Below are positions 46,692 to 55,980 of a stretch of 56,856 nt of DNA, piece by piece. Where the stretch lies: positions 1 through 56,856 of the forward strand of contig JAKLLO010000007.1 in the NCBI GenBank assembly GCA_023150095.1, in the 5' to 3' direction. Position numbers and translations under genes: made by a program. Source of the DNA: Zoogloea sp. (GTDB lineage: Bacteria; Pseudomonadota; Gammaproteobacteria; Burkholderiales; Rhodocyclaceae). Below the pieces are notes generated by a model. It worked only from the letters and a program-made list of their open reading frames with translations. It made no database searches and was not told where the DNA came from. How positions within the stretch are numbered: the first letter of the stretch is position 1; each line of letters starts with the position of its first letter.

Positions 46692-47156
46692 CTACCGGCG
46701 ACCCGGGTTGCGCTGGGGCGGAAGGTAGATGCCTGCCTCCGCCTCGCGCTCCCGCGCATCCTTTCGCGACGGCCAGTCACCGCAACTACTGCTGCCGCAA
46801 TCGGCCAGCCTGCACGCGCATTCCAGCGGCGTGCCGAGCGAGTTGCACGCATTGCACGACGGCAGGTGACAGCTGCCGTCGCAGGGCAGATCGCAGCCCA
46901 CGTCGCACACGCCCCGCTGCGCAAGCGGTGGCAGCCGCCGTGGCGGCGAGAAACGCCGATGGGCCACACCGCACAGCCGGGTTCGCGCCTGCAGCACCCG
47001 GACGCCACCGATCACCCCGAACCGCCGCACCGCCCGATACCCCAGCGCCGAACAGCTCTGCCGCCCGGTGTGGGTGCGGTAGGCACAGCAGAAGCCTTTG
47101 CGGGGGGAGAGGTGACGCTGGTAGAAGCGGATGAAGGCGAGGGCGAGGTGGCGCAT
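46692..47156 (-). CDS. yidD: YidD-family protein with Cys-rich tail
   Basis: This 154-residue protein has the YidD core in its first 60 residues (AFIRFYQRHLSPRKGFCCAYRTHTGRQSCSALGYRAVRRFGVIGGVRVLQARTRLC, pieces cited by motif), a factor that aids membrane protein insertion. The normal short ending CHPFHPGGYDP is absent; instead a tail of about 70 residues has some twelve Cys in CxxxC-like spacing. It may bind metal or form disulfides. It is not next to rpmH/rnpA/yidC as in the usual locus. Confidence 0.75.
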   Translation of the reverse strand: MRHLALAFIRFYQRHLSPRKGFCCAYRTHTGRQSCSALGYRAVRRFGVIGGVRVLQARTRLCGVAHRRFSPPRRLPPLAQRGVCDVGCDLPCDGSCHLPSCNACNSLGTPLECACRLADCGSSSCGDWPSRKDAREREAEAGIYLPPQRNPGRR

Positions 47157-47341
47157 GGATGAAGGTTAACGTACCCGCAGGAGGGCGAGAAGGGACGAAA
47201 TGGCCGATGACTTTGGACAGGCGTTGTCCGCCGATCCGAAACTGCGCAGCCTTGAACTGACTTGCCCAAGGCTGGCGTGATGAATGTCATCCGGCGGAAA
47301 GCCGAATATCAGCTGCGCAGGACGCGGCTACCTGGCATGAG

Positions 47342-47731
47342 TCACACATATTGGCAGCGCACCAGATGCCCGTTGTCCATGTAGGTGATCTCGAAGATGT
47401 AAGGATCGCCGTTTTGTCTCTGCTTGATGTAGAAGTGAAACGCCACCCCGTCCGCATCCCGTCCGGTGAAGTGCAGGATAAAGCCGCCGCCGACCTGATC
47501 TTCAGGTTGATGCGTTCCCTGTTCGATCGTCACGACATGTACCGAGTCATGGATATCCTGTGCATTCTTGAAGAACTTGGTCGTCCATTGATCGTGATAA
47601 TGATCCTTGGCATCCCACAGCGCCGAAATGATGGCCTTGCTGTCGAAGGATTCCAGATATGCCGCGTAGTGTCCGTACTTGCTGGCATATTTCTGTATCT
47701 CCAGATTCCATCCCTTCTTGAAATCAAGCAT
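47342..47731 (-). CDS. Hypothetical protein, 129 residues
   Basis: This soluble, aromatic- and His-rich protein has no recognised family. The start is ATG 47731 because GGAG lies 7 nt upstream; an ATG 27 nt earlier lacks one. Base composition is lower in GC than neighbours, hinting at acquisition. It stands alone between yidD and a gene-poor stretch. The C-terminal half (GGGFILHFTGRDADGVAFHFYIKQ) looks like a small beta-sheet fold. Confidence 0.62.
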   Translation of the reverse strand: MLDFKKGWNLEIQKYASKYGHYAAYLESFDSKAIISALWDAKDHYHDQWTTKFFKNAQDIHDSVHVVTIEQGTHQPEDQVGGGFILHFTGRDADGVAFHFYIKQRQNGDPYIFEITYMDNGHLVRCQYV

Positions 47732-48588
47732 TTTGTGCCTCCAATTTGACTGATTCATTGCGCGAAGTAGACGTCATCACCTGAAGCCTTCAGCGTCTTG
47801 CACGATAAGCGCGCGAACTGCCGGCCTGTGCGCGGCGGTCGGGCAAAAGACAGGAATTTGCGTGCTGTAAATCGTTGATGCTTCCCGCTGGAGGCACGTT
47901 GGCGCCTCGGTGCCTGGATCCGGGGCGGGAGCAGATCAGGGTTTATAAACCGGCGTTGAAAAGGCGAGCTGGTGTATGTCTTACGGATTTAAGGCCACGT
48001 TTCAGTGAAATGCAAGTGGAGTTTTTGGGGCACGCTCATCGTCGGCAGGGGCGGGGAACGGCGTCTGGGGCTCGGCTGGCAGGGGTCGAGTTCTGCGGGG
48101 CGGGGAAAGCCCTGCGCAGCGCCCCTGGCTTTGATAAACCTTCCGGGGTTGGGTGGCGAGCCTCGAAGCGCCCGATTATTTCCTGGCGCACCTGGAAAAT
48201 ATCTGCGGAGGGGTTTTTTAATCCATCGCCGTATTTAAAATGATCAAAATTCGACGAGCGTCGTTTTTGATCGGCAATTTATTGATCCAGAATCTGGTTG
48301 ATTAAACTCCGTCGAGTGTCGGGAAAATTCTGGTTCGTATTAAAAAATATGCGCCGAGTGATTAATTAATCCCGTTTTTTCACGACGTCAGGTTTTGTCG
48401 GCGATTATTAATTTGCTCGAATTGATTAAAAAATTGCTCGGAGGAATTAATTAATTGCTCGCCGTGGTTTTTCTGCGTGCGGACGTGAAAAAGGCGGGTT
48501 GCCCCGCCTTTTTGTCTGACTGCGTCAGGTTCGGCCCGCAGCAAAGTTGCCTTTGCGTGGGCCGACGACCACTGGCGATGGGCTGCCG
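47732..48588. other. Gene-poor stretch with AT-rich island
   Basis: No supported gene is found in these 857 nt. The part at about 48215-48480 is strikingly AT-rich for this genome, with ATTAATTAAT runs and three copies of ATTGCTCG-like sequence (48410-48465). A compact hairpin at 48242-48272 pairs GATCAAAA with TTTTGATC and CGACG with CGTCG. The open frame at 47875-48243 has no ribosome site or family likeness. Confidence 0.6.
48488..48513. terminator. Bidirectional terminator downstream of prfC
   Basis: Arms AAAAAGGCGGG (48488-48498) and CCCGCCTTTTT (48503-48513) form an 11-bp stem around TTGC. On the minus strand it lies 76 nt after the prfC stop, so it ends that transcript; the A and T flanks allow action in both directions. 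Confidence 0.9.
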
Positions 48589-50163
<1,575 letters not shown>

Positions 50164-50235
50164 GGCGGGATACGGCGAATGCGAAAAACCCGCGATTATA
50201 CAGGGCGATGCGCTCCGGCCGGTGGCCGTGTGGGC

Positions 50236-50712
50236 TTAGAACTCGAGCAGCATCAGCCGCCGGCCGCCGGCGTCGTGCTTGCCGGCCATACGGAAACCCA
50301 GCCGGGTGAAGCGCCGGCTGCGGGCGGTGGAGACGAGCAGCCGGCCGTGTTCGTAGTTTTCCATCAACCACGCGATGCGGGTGGCGATCAGCGCCCGGGC
50401 GATGCCCTGGCCGCGGGAATGCTCGGCCACCGCCGAGAGATACAGGATGTGCGTGTCGCTGGCCCAGTCGGCCGCCTTGATGCCGCCCACGCCCACCAGC
50501 TCGCCCTCCCGGCGGGCGATGAAGAACTGGCGGTAGAAGGGCATTGGCGCCGGCGCGAGCTGCTCGATGAGACGCTCGCGGCCGTAGCGGGTGGGGTCGG
50601 CAAAGGCGGCGAGGAGGACGTCCGCTGCGGCGTCGCGGTCGTCGTCATCCATCGGGCTGATGAGGATGTCGTCCTTGATGGTGTGTCCCCTGGCGGGTGG
50701 CTGGACGTGCAT
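50236..50712 (-). CDS. GNAT-family acetyltransferase
   Basis: This 158-residue protein has the acetyl-CoA binding motif of GNAT enzymes, AEHSRGQGIARALIATRIAWL (cited by its core SRGQGIARAL), preceded by a beta strand THILYLSAV. Substrate unknown. The start MHVQPP at 50712 is uncertain, as MDDDDRDAAADVL within the frame at 50652 would also serve. It is divergent from the EEP nuclease gene. Confidence 0.82.
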   Translation of the reverse strand: MHVQPPARGHTIKDDILISPMDDDDRDAAADVLLAAFADPTRYGRERLIEQLAPAPMPFYRQFFIARREGELVGVGGIKAADWASDTHILYLSAVAEHSRGQGIARALIATRIAWLMENYEHGRLLVSTARSRRFTRLGFRMAGKHDAGGRRLMLLEF

Positions 50713-50791
50713 TGAAGCGTGGCCCTGTTGCAGCGGTGTTGCAGCGGCGGTGCGACAATGGGGGCCATTCCAACTGCAAGGAGGCCTCCCC

Positions 50792-51607
50792 ATGAAATTC
50801 TCGGTCCTGTCGTGGAACATCGAGCACTTCAAGGGCGGCGCAGCGCGCCTCAAGAAGGTTGCGAGCCACATCAAGAAGCAGAAGCCGGATGTCTTTGCGC
50901 TGCTCGAGATCGAGAACGTGAACGTGCGCGCGCTGATGGAGCAGGAGTTCGCCGGCTACGACTTTGCGCTGACCGACGGGCCCGAGGTGCAGGAGATTCT
51001 GGTTGGCTGGCGGCGCACAGCCTTCGAGCAGGCGGTGTTCTCCCAGAAGCGCGAGTTCGACGTGGGCAACGACCGCCTGCGCCCCGGCGCGCTGCTGAGC
51101 GTGAAGCTGGGCGGGGTCTGGTACAACCTGCTGTTTCTTCACACCGACAGCGGCACCGACGCGCCGGCCTTTGGCAACCGCGCCGAGATGTTCGGCAAGA
51201 CGTGGAGCCTCAAGGCGGCGCTGGATCGCAACCTGGGCGGCGACGGCGCGGCCCGGCTGGTGGTGATGGGCGACCTGAACACCATGGGCCTGATGTTCCC
51301 GCGGCCGGCCAAGAAATTCCTGCGGGTGGATGCGCCCACCGAGATCGCCGCGCTGGCCGAGTCCGCGGAAGGCGCCGGGATGAAGCTGCTCGCCAAGGAC
51401 AAGCCGGCCAGCTGGAAGGGCTCGGCGGGGGAGTCAAACCTCGATCACGCCATTGCGTCGGCGTCTCTCGGTTTTACCCGCTTCGGCACCGGAGCCGATG
51501 CGCCCCAGGTGAAGGTGAAGGGCTGGCCGGATCTCACCGGCAAGGCACAGGCGAGCTTTCTGGCGGACGTGTCAGACCACGCCTCGCTGTATCTCGAGGT
51601 GCTGTAA
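50792..51607 (+). CDS. Endonuclease/exonuclease/phosphatase-family protein
   Basis: This 271-residue protein begins with the EEP-fold strand SVLSWNIEHFKG, has Glu in FALLEIENV, the catalytic GDLNTMG segment and ends with the SDHASLYLEVL His motif. It may act on nucleic acids or phosphoesters; no specific role is visible. AAGGAGG lies 7 nt before ATG 50792. It converges with pqqE with only 7 nt between them. Confidence 0.85.
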   Translation: MKFSVLSWNIEHFKGGAARLKKVASHIKKQKPDVFALLEIENVNVRALMEQEFAGYDFALTDGPEVQEILVGWRRTAFEQAVFSQKREFDVGNDRLRPGALLSVKLGGVWYNLLFLHTDSGTDAPAFGNRAEMFGKTWSLKAALDRNLGGDGAARLVVMGDLNTMGLMFPRPAKKFLRVDAPTEIAALAESAEGAGMKLLAKDKPASWKGSAGESNLDHAIASASLGFTRFGTGADAPQVKVKGWPDLTGKAQASFLADVSDHASLYLEVL

Positions 51608-51614
51608 GCCGGCC

Positions 51615-52742
51615 TCAGAACGGTCGGGCGAGGCGGCGGGATTCCTTCGGGTCGCGGAAGACCAGCGGCCGCACGACGTCGCGTTGCTCGGCCTCGACCA
51701 GCGCGGCGGTGACGAGGTGATGATCCGGCGACTTGGGGCACACCGGGTCGGTGGCGTCCGGGTTGCCGGTGAGCATGAAGGCCTGGCAGCGGCAGCCGCC
51801 GTGGTCCTTGTCTTTGTCGTCGCAGGTCTGGCAGGTTTCGGGCAGCCAGGCGGTGCCGCGGTAGCGGTTGAAGAGCGGCGAGTCGCGCCAGATCCACTCG
51901 ATGCTGTGCTCGCGCACATCGGGGAATTCGAGCCCCGGCAGCATCCGCGCGGTGTGGCAGGGCAGGGCGAGGCCGTCCGGGGTGACGGCGAGGAAGACTT
52001 CGCCCCAGCCGTTCATGCACTTCTTGGGCTTTTCGGACTGGTAATCCGGCGTCACGAAGAGGATGCGCATGGCCTTGCCGAGCTTCTCGCGCCAGCGATC
52101 GGTGACACGCTCGGCCTCGGCCAGCTGGGCGGCGGTGGGCATCAGCGCGGCGCGGTTGAGGAAGGCCCAGCCGTGGTACTGGGTGTTGGCGAGTTCGAGG
52201 AACTCCGCGCCGATCTCGGCGGCCATCTCGATGATGCGGTCCAGGTGGTCGATGTTGCCCCGGTGGAGCACGCAGTTGATCACCGTGGGGTAGCCGGCGG
52301 CCTTGGTGAGGTCGGCCACCTTGCGCTTGAGATCGAAGGTGCGGGTGTTGGTGATGAGGTCGTTGGCCTCGCGGGTGGCGTCCTGGAACGACAGCTGGAT
52401 GTGGTCGAGCCCGGCTTCCTTCAGCGCGGCCAGGCGCGCTTCGGTGAGGCCCACGCCGGAGGTGATGAGGTTGGTGTAGAAGCCGAGGCTGCGCGCCTCG
52501 GCCACCAGGATCTCGATGTCGTCCCGCAAGAGCGGCTCGCCGCCGGAGATGCCGAACTGCGCCGCGCCCATCGCCCGGGCCTGGCGGATCACCGACAGCC
52601 AGTCGTCGGTGGAGAGCTCGGGCCCGGCCTGGGCGAAATCCACCGGGTTGTAGCAGAAGCTGCAGTGCAGCGGGCAGCGGTAGGTGACTTCGGCCAGCAG
52701 CCAGAGCGGGCCGGGGCGGGGTGGGGCGAGCAGGGTTTCCAT
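51615..52742 (-). CDS. pqqE: PQQ biosynthesis radical SAM enzyme PqqE
   Basis: This 375-residue enzyme cross-links Glu and Tyr in PqqA, the first step to PQQ. The radical SAM cluster cysteines are Cys23, Cys27 and Cys30 (CPLHCSFC), with GGEPLL next, and the C-terminal SPASM domain has Cys residues in KKCMNGWGE, LPCHTARML, ETCQTCDDKDKDHGGCRC and DPVCPKSPDHH. The start is ATG 52742, overlapping the pqqD stop by one base. Confidence 0.98.
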   Translation of the reverse strand: METLLAPPRPGPLWLLAEVTYRCPLHCSFCYNPVDFAQAGPELSTDDWLSVIRQARAMGAAQFGISGGEPLLRDDIEILVAEARSLGFYTNLITSGVGLTEARLAALKEAGLDHIQLSFQDATREANDLITNTRTFDLKRKVADLTKAAGYPTVINCVLHRGNIDHLDRIIEMAAEIGAEFLELANTQYHGWAFLNRAALMPTAAQLAEAERVTDRWREKLGKAMRILFVTPDYQSEKPKKCMNGWGEVFLAVTPDGLALPCHTARMLPGLEFPDVREHSIEWIWRDSPLFNRYRGTAWLPETCQTCDDKDKDHGGCRCQAFMLTGNPDATDPVCPKSPDHHLVTAALVEAEQRDVVRPLVFRDPKESRRLARPF

Positions 52743-53005
52743 CACGCGGGCTTCCAGACGATCCAGTTCTGGGCTTCGGCCATCGTCAGGAAGGCCTCCA
52801 CATCTGCGGCGAGGCCGGTGGCGTTGAAAGCGGCTTCCAGGTCGGCCACGATCGCCGCCACGTCCCGCTGGCCGTCGCAGCGCTTGAGGATCTCGCCGGC
52901 GCTCTGGTTGAGCTTGACCATCCCTTCCGGGTAGAGCAGCACGTGGGCCTGCTGGGCCGGCTCCCACTGGAAGCGGTAGAGGCGGTTGATGGCGGGAGTG
53001 GGCAT
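52742..53005 (-). CDS. pqqD: PqqA-binding chaperone PqqD
   Basis: This 87-residue peptide chaperone presents PqqA to PqqE. It has the RRE-like fold signature [38 protein letters not shown] (by core motif [14 protein letters not shown]). It begins 135 nt after pqqC, the gap holding a REP-like pair, and overlaps pqqE by a TGATG junction. Confidence 0.96.
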   Translation of the reverse strand: MPTPAINRLYRFQWEPAQQAHVLLYPEGMVKLNQSAGEILKRCDGQRDVAAIVADLEAAFNATGLAADVEAFLTMAEAQNWIVWKPA

Positions 53006-53056
53006 GGGGGTGGTCTCGCGGGTCGAAACGTGGGGTGTACTTTGCAGGGTCGACTT

Positions 53057-53144
53057 GTAGGGGCGACTTCAGTCGCCCGCGGACTTTCGATCAAGCACCT
53101 GCAATCAGATCAACGTGCGAATGGGCGGCTGAAGTCGCCCCTAC
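53057..53144. repeat. REP-like inverted pair, copy 3 (pqqC-pqqD junction)
   Basis: The unit at 53057-53078 is identical to those in the urease operon; the opposing unit at 53123-53144 differs by one base (GGGCGGCT for GGGCGACT). The second unit overlaps the pqqC end: its first bases on the minus strand (GTAGGGGCG) supply the TAG stop of pqqC. Spacing and orientation match the other two pairs. Confidence 0.9.
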
Positions 53145-53848
53145 AGCTTGCCTTCGAGCCCGTAGCGCAGTGCCATCGCGTCGTTCATGGACCACAGGAT
53201 GTCGAGCTTGAACTTGAGGATGTCCAGCGCCTTGAGTTGCGCGGCGCGGGTGTCGAAGTAGGCGAGGGTGATCGCCAGCCCCTGTTCCACGTCGCGGCGG
53301 GCCTGGGTGACGCGGTTGCGGAAATACTGCAGGCCGTCGGATTCGATCCACGGGTAGTGCTCGGGCCAGTTGGCGAGGCGCTGCTTGTGGATGGTGGGCG
53401 CGAAGAGCTCGGTGAGGCTGGAGCACACCGATTCCTGCCACGGGCGCTGGCGGCAGAAGTTGAGGTAGGCGTCGCAGGCAAAGCGCACGGCGGGGATCAC
53501 GTGGCGCTGGTCGACGATCTCCTCGCGGGTGAGGCCCACGGCCTCGCCGAGGCGAATCCACGCCTCGATGCCGCCCGGGTCGTCGCCGTGGCCGTCGTGG
53601 TCGAGGATGCGCTGGATCCACTCGCGCCGCACCTCGCGGTCGGGGCAGTTGGACATCACCGCCGCGTCCTTCTGGGGGATGATGATCTGGTAGTAGAAGC
53701 GGTTGGCCACCCAGCCCTGGATCTGCTCGCGGCTGGCCTTGCCGGTGTTGAGCATCACGTTGAACGGGTGGTGGATGTGGTAGGCCGCGCCCTTGTCGCG
53801 CAGCTGGGCTTCGAATTCTTCGGGCGTCCAGGGTTTGGGAGCGTTCAC
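53141..53848 (-). CDS. pqqC: PQQ synthase PqqC
   Basis: This 235-residue cofactorless oxidase catalyses the final ring closure and eight-electron oxidation to PQQ. The family start [37 protein letters not shown] and [11 protein letters not shown] segments are all present. The start is GTG 53848 in a GTGA overlap with pqqB. The TAG stop comes from a REP-like unit, so the last few residues (GLEGKL) may be altered compared with relatives. Confidence 0.97.
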   Translation of the reverse strand: MNAPKPWTPEEFEAQLRDKGAAYHIHHPFNVMLNTGKASREQIQGWVANRFYYQIIIPQKDAAVMSNCPDREVRREWIQRILDHDGHGDDPGGIEAWIRLGEAVGLTREEIVDQRHVIPAVRFACDAYLNFCRQRPWQESVCSSLTELFAPTIHKQRLANWPEHYPWIESDGLQYFRNRVTQARRDVEQGLAITLAYFDTRAAQLKALDILKFKLDILWSMNDAMALRYGLEGKL

Positions 53849-54762
53849 AGTTCGATCTCCATGCCGTCGTAAGCCACCTCGATGCCGGCGGCGGCGAGGA
53901 TGGCCCGCTCCGTCGAGCCTTCGTCGAGGATCGGGTTGGTGTTGTTGATGTGGATGAGGATGCGGCGCACGTGGCGGGGCAGGCGGGCGAGCTGCTCGAT
54001 CATGCCGCCCGGGCCGCTCTGGGCCAGGTGGCCGATGTCGCGGGCGCGCTTCTTCGAGAGCCCCATCGCGATCATCTCGTCGTCGGTCCAGAAGGTGCCG
54101 TCCACCATCACGCAGTCGGCCTCGGCCATGGTGGCGAAGAGCGCGCCGTCGATCTCGGCGAGGCCTGGTGCGTAGAACACCCGGCGGCGGGTGGCGGGGT
54201 CGGCGATCGCCAGCCCCACGTTGTCGCCGGGCACCGGCGCACCCCGGTGGGGCGAGTAGGGCGGCGCCGCCGAGACCAGCGGCAGGGCCTGCCAGTCGAG
54301 GCTCTCGGCGCCTTGCGGGTGGAAGCGCGCGCCGTCCTGGGGGATCGGCTGGCGGTCCACGCCGCAGTAGTGCTCGAGCAGATGCAGGATCGGGTTGCCG
54401 CGGGTGAGGTCTTCGTACACCGGGTCGGTCGTCCAGATGGGCCACGGGCTGCCTTTTTCCCGCAGCATGTAGAGGCCGGTGGTGTGGTCGATCTGGGCAT
54501 CCACCAGCACCACGGATTCCACCCCGCAGCCGCGCAATCCGTCCGCGGGCCAGCTGCCGGGAAAGGCCTGGAACTGCTGGAGAATGTCCGGCGAGGCATT
54601 GACCAGCGTCCAGCGCTGGCCGGTGGCGCTCACGGCAATGGACGACTGGGTGCGGCGCTGGAAGCCGGGCTCGCCGGCGCGCACGGCCTGACAGTTGCGG
54701 CAGTTGCAGTTCCACTGGGGAAAGCCACCGCCGGCGGCGGAGCCGAGAACTCGGATGAACAT
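53845..54762 (-). CDS. pqqB: PQQ biosynthesis protein PqqB
   Basis: This 305-residue MBL-fold hydroxylase acts late in PQQ synthesis. The N-terminus [21 protein letters not shown] with the CNCxNC zinc motif, the DHTTGL segment and HINNTNPIL are typical. ATG 54762 is the family start; longer open frames upstream run across pqqA. It overlaps pqqC by 4 nt. Confidence 0.97.
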   Translation of the reverse strand: MFIRVLGSAAGGGFPQWNCNCRNCQAVRAGEPGFQRRTQSSIAVSATGQRWTLVNASPDILQQFQAFPGSWPADGLRGCGVESVVLVDAQIDHTTGLYMLREKGSPWPIWTTDPVYEDLTRGNPILHLLEHYCGVDRQPIPQDGARFHPQGAESLDWQALPLVSAAPPYSPHRGAPVPGDNVGLAIADPATRRRVFYAPGLAEIDGALFATMAEADCVMVDGTFWTDDEMIAMGLSKKRARDIGHLAQSGPGGMIEQLARLPRHVRRILIHINNTNPILDEGSTERAILAAAGIEVAYDGMEIEL

Positions 54763-54780
54763 GGCGATGCCCTGAGGGGC

Positions 54781-54809
54781 GTTTGCGGCCGGGGGGCTGG
54801 GCCGCAAAC
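54781..54809 (-). terminator. Hairpin between pqqA and pqqB
   Basis: Ten-base arms GTTTGCGGCC (54781-54790) and GGCCGCAAAC (54800-54809) pair exactly. It sits right after the pqqA stop and has no T tract, so it is more likely an RNA-stabilising or attenuating hairpin that lets pqqA be expressed above pqqBCDE than a full stop. Confidence 0.75.
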
Positions 54810-54818
54810 GCGGGGTGC

Positions 54819-54893
54819 TTACTTGGCGGCGATGTACATCGTAATTTCGAAACCGAAACGCAGATCGCAGGCTTGGGGGGTGGTCCAGGTCAT
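54819..54893 (-). CDS. pqqA: PQQ precursor peptide PqqA
   Basis: This 24-residue peptide ([20 protein letters not shown] followed by IAAK) is the precursor of PQQ. The conserved Glu and Tyr, three residues apart in FEITMY, are the atoms that become the cofactor. It lies just upstream of pqqB with a hairpin between and is preceded by an AGACA...ATG leader with weak GGAG (TTGGAGACAAGACATG). It is too short for ordinary gene calling. Confidence 0.96.
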   Translation of the reverse strand: MTWTTPQACDLRFGFEITMYIAAK

Positions 54894-55015
54894 GTCTTGT
54901 CTCCAATTGTTGGTTGATGACGGCCCGCCGGAATGGCGCAGCCGTGAGACGGATTGTTGCGAAGGGCGGCATACTCGCGCCTCACGAAAATCATGATTCC
55001 GATGCCGCGGCGTTG

Positions 55016-55939
55016 ATGACTGCCCACGACACATCCTTCCTCCTTCCGGTTGGCGACGGCCACCAGCTTGCCGTGCAGCTTGCCGGCAACCCGGCCGGTG
55101 AGCCGGTGCTGGTGCTCCACGGCGGTCCTGGCAGCGGATGCAGCCCGCGGCTGCTGTCGCTGTACGACCCGGCCCGGCAGCGCATCGTGGCTTTCGATCA
55201 GCGCGGGGCAGGGCAGTCGCTGCCGGCGGGCGAAACGCGGGCCAACAGCACCGCCCACCTCATCGCCGACATCGAACACCTGCGCCGCCACCAGGGCATC
55301 GCCCGCTGGCGGGTGACGGGCGGATCGTGGGGCGCAACCCTCGCGCTGGCCTACGCAATGGCGCACCCGCAGGCGGTGACCGGGCTGGTGCTGCGGAGCA
55401 GCTTTCTACCGGGCTTGGGCAATGTGCGGTGGTTCTTTCAGGAGCTGGCCGCGCACTGCCCGGCGGCCTGGCTGGCGCTGGCAGCGGGGGGGGAAGAGGG
55501 CGAGCGGAGCGATCTGCTGGCCGCGCTGATGCGTCGCCTCGCCAGCCCCGATCCAGCCGTCGCCCGCGCCGCGGCGATGGCCTGGGCGCGCTACGAATCG
55601 GCAGTGGCCGAACCCGCTGCGCCGCGCCTGCCCGATCTGCCGGCAGATGAACTCGACCGGCTCGTGCGCAAGTACCGGCTGCAGGGGCATTACCTCGCGG
55701 CAGGGTGCTTTCTCGACGAGGCTGACTTCCTCGCCGGCTGTGGCTCGCTCGCCGGCCTGCCCGTCACGCTGATCCACGGCCGCGACGATCGCGTGTGCCC
55801 GCCCGCCAACGCCGAGCGCCTCCACGCCGCGATCGCCGGCAGCCGGCTGGTGTGGATAGCCGGCTGCGGCCACGAGGCCTTCCATCCCGCGATGGTGGCC
55901 GCCTGGCGCGCAGCGCTGGCGGAACCGCATTCCGGCTGA
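55016..55939 (+). CDS. Proline iminopeptidase-like alpha/beta hydrolase
   Basis: This 307-residue S33-type hydrolase has the HGGPGSGCSP oxyanion motif, DQRGAGQSLP, and nucleophile Ser in GGSWGATLALAYA, with Asp in HGRDDRVCP and His in GCGHEAF completing the triad. These are prolyl aminopeptidase features. ATG 55016 is the best family start; an open frame back to 54914 exists. It is divergent from pqqA, so it may release PQQ precursor residues after cross-linking, but could equally be unrelated. Confidence 0.83.
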   Translation: MTAHDTSFLLPVGDGHQLAVQLAGNPAGEPVLVLHGGPGSGCSPRLLSLYDPARQRIVAFDQRGAGQSLPAGETRANSTAHLIADIEHLRRHQGIARWRVTGGSWGATLALAYAMAHPQAVTGLVLRSSFLPGLGNVRWFFQELAAHCPAAWLALAAGGEEGERSDLLAALMRRLASPDPAVARAAAMAWARYESAVAEPAAPRLPDLPADELDRLVRKYRLQGHYLAAGCFLDEADFLAGCGSLAGLPVTLIHGRDDRVCPPANAERLHAAIAGSRLVWIAGCGHEAFHPAMVAAWRAALAEPHSG

Positions 55940-55980
55940 CGGGCGTCATAATGGCGGCCCGCCGCCGTGCCTCGCCCGCC

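Noticed and set aside
47875..48243. 122-codon frame in the gene-poor stretch
   Set aside because: Mixed composition running from GC-rich into AT-rich DNA, no ribosome site, no family likeness.
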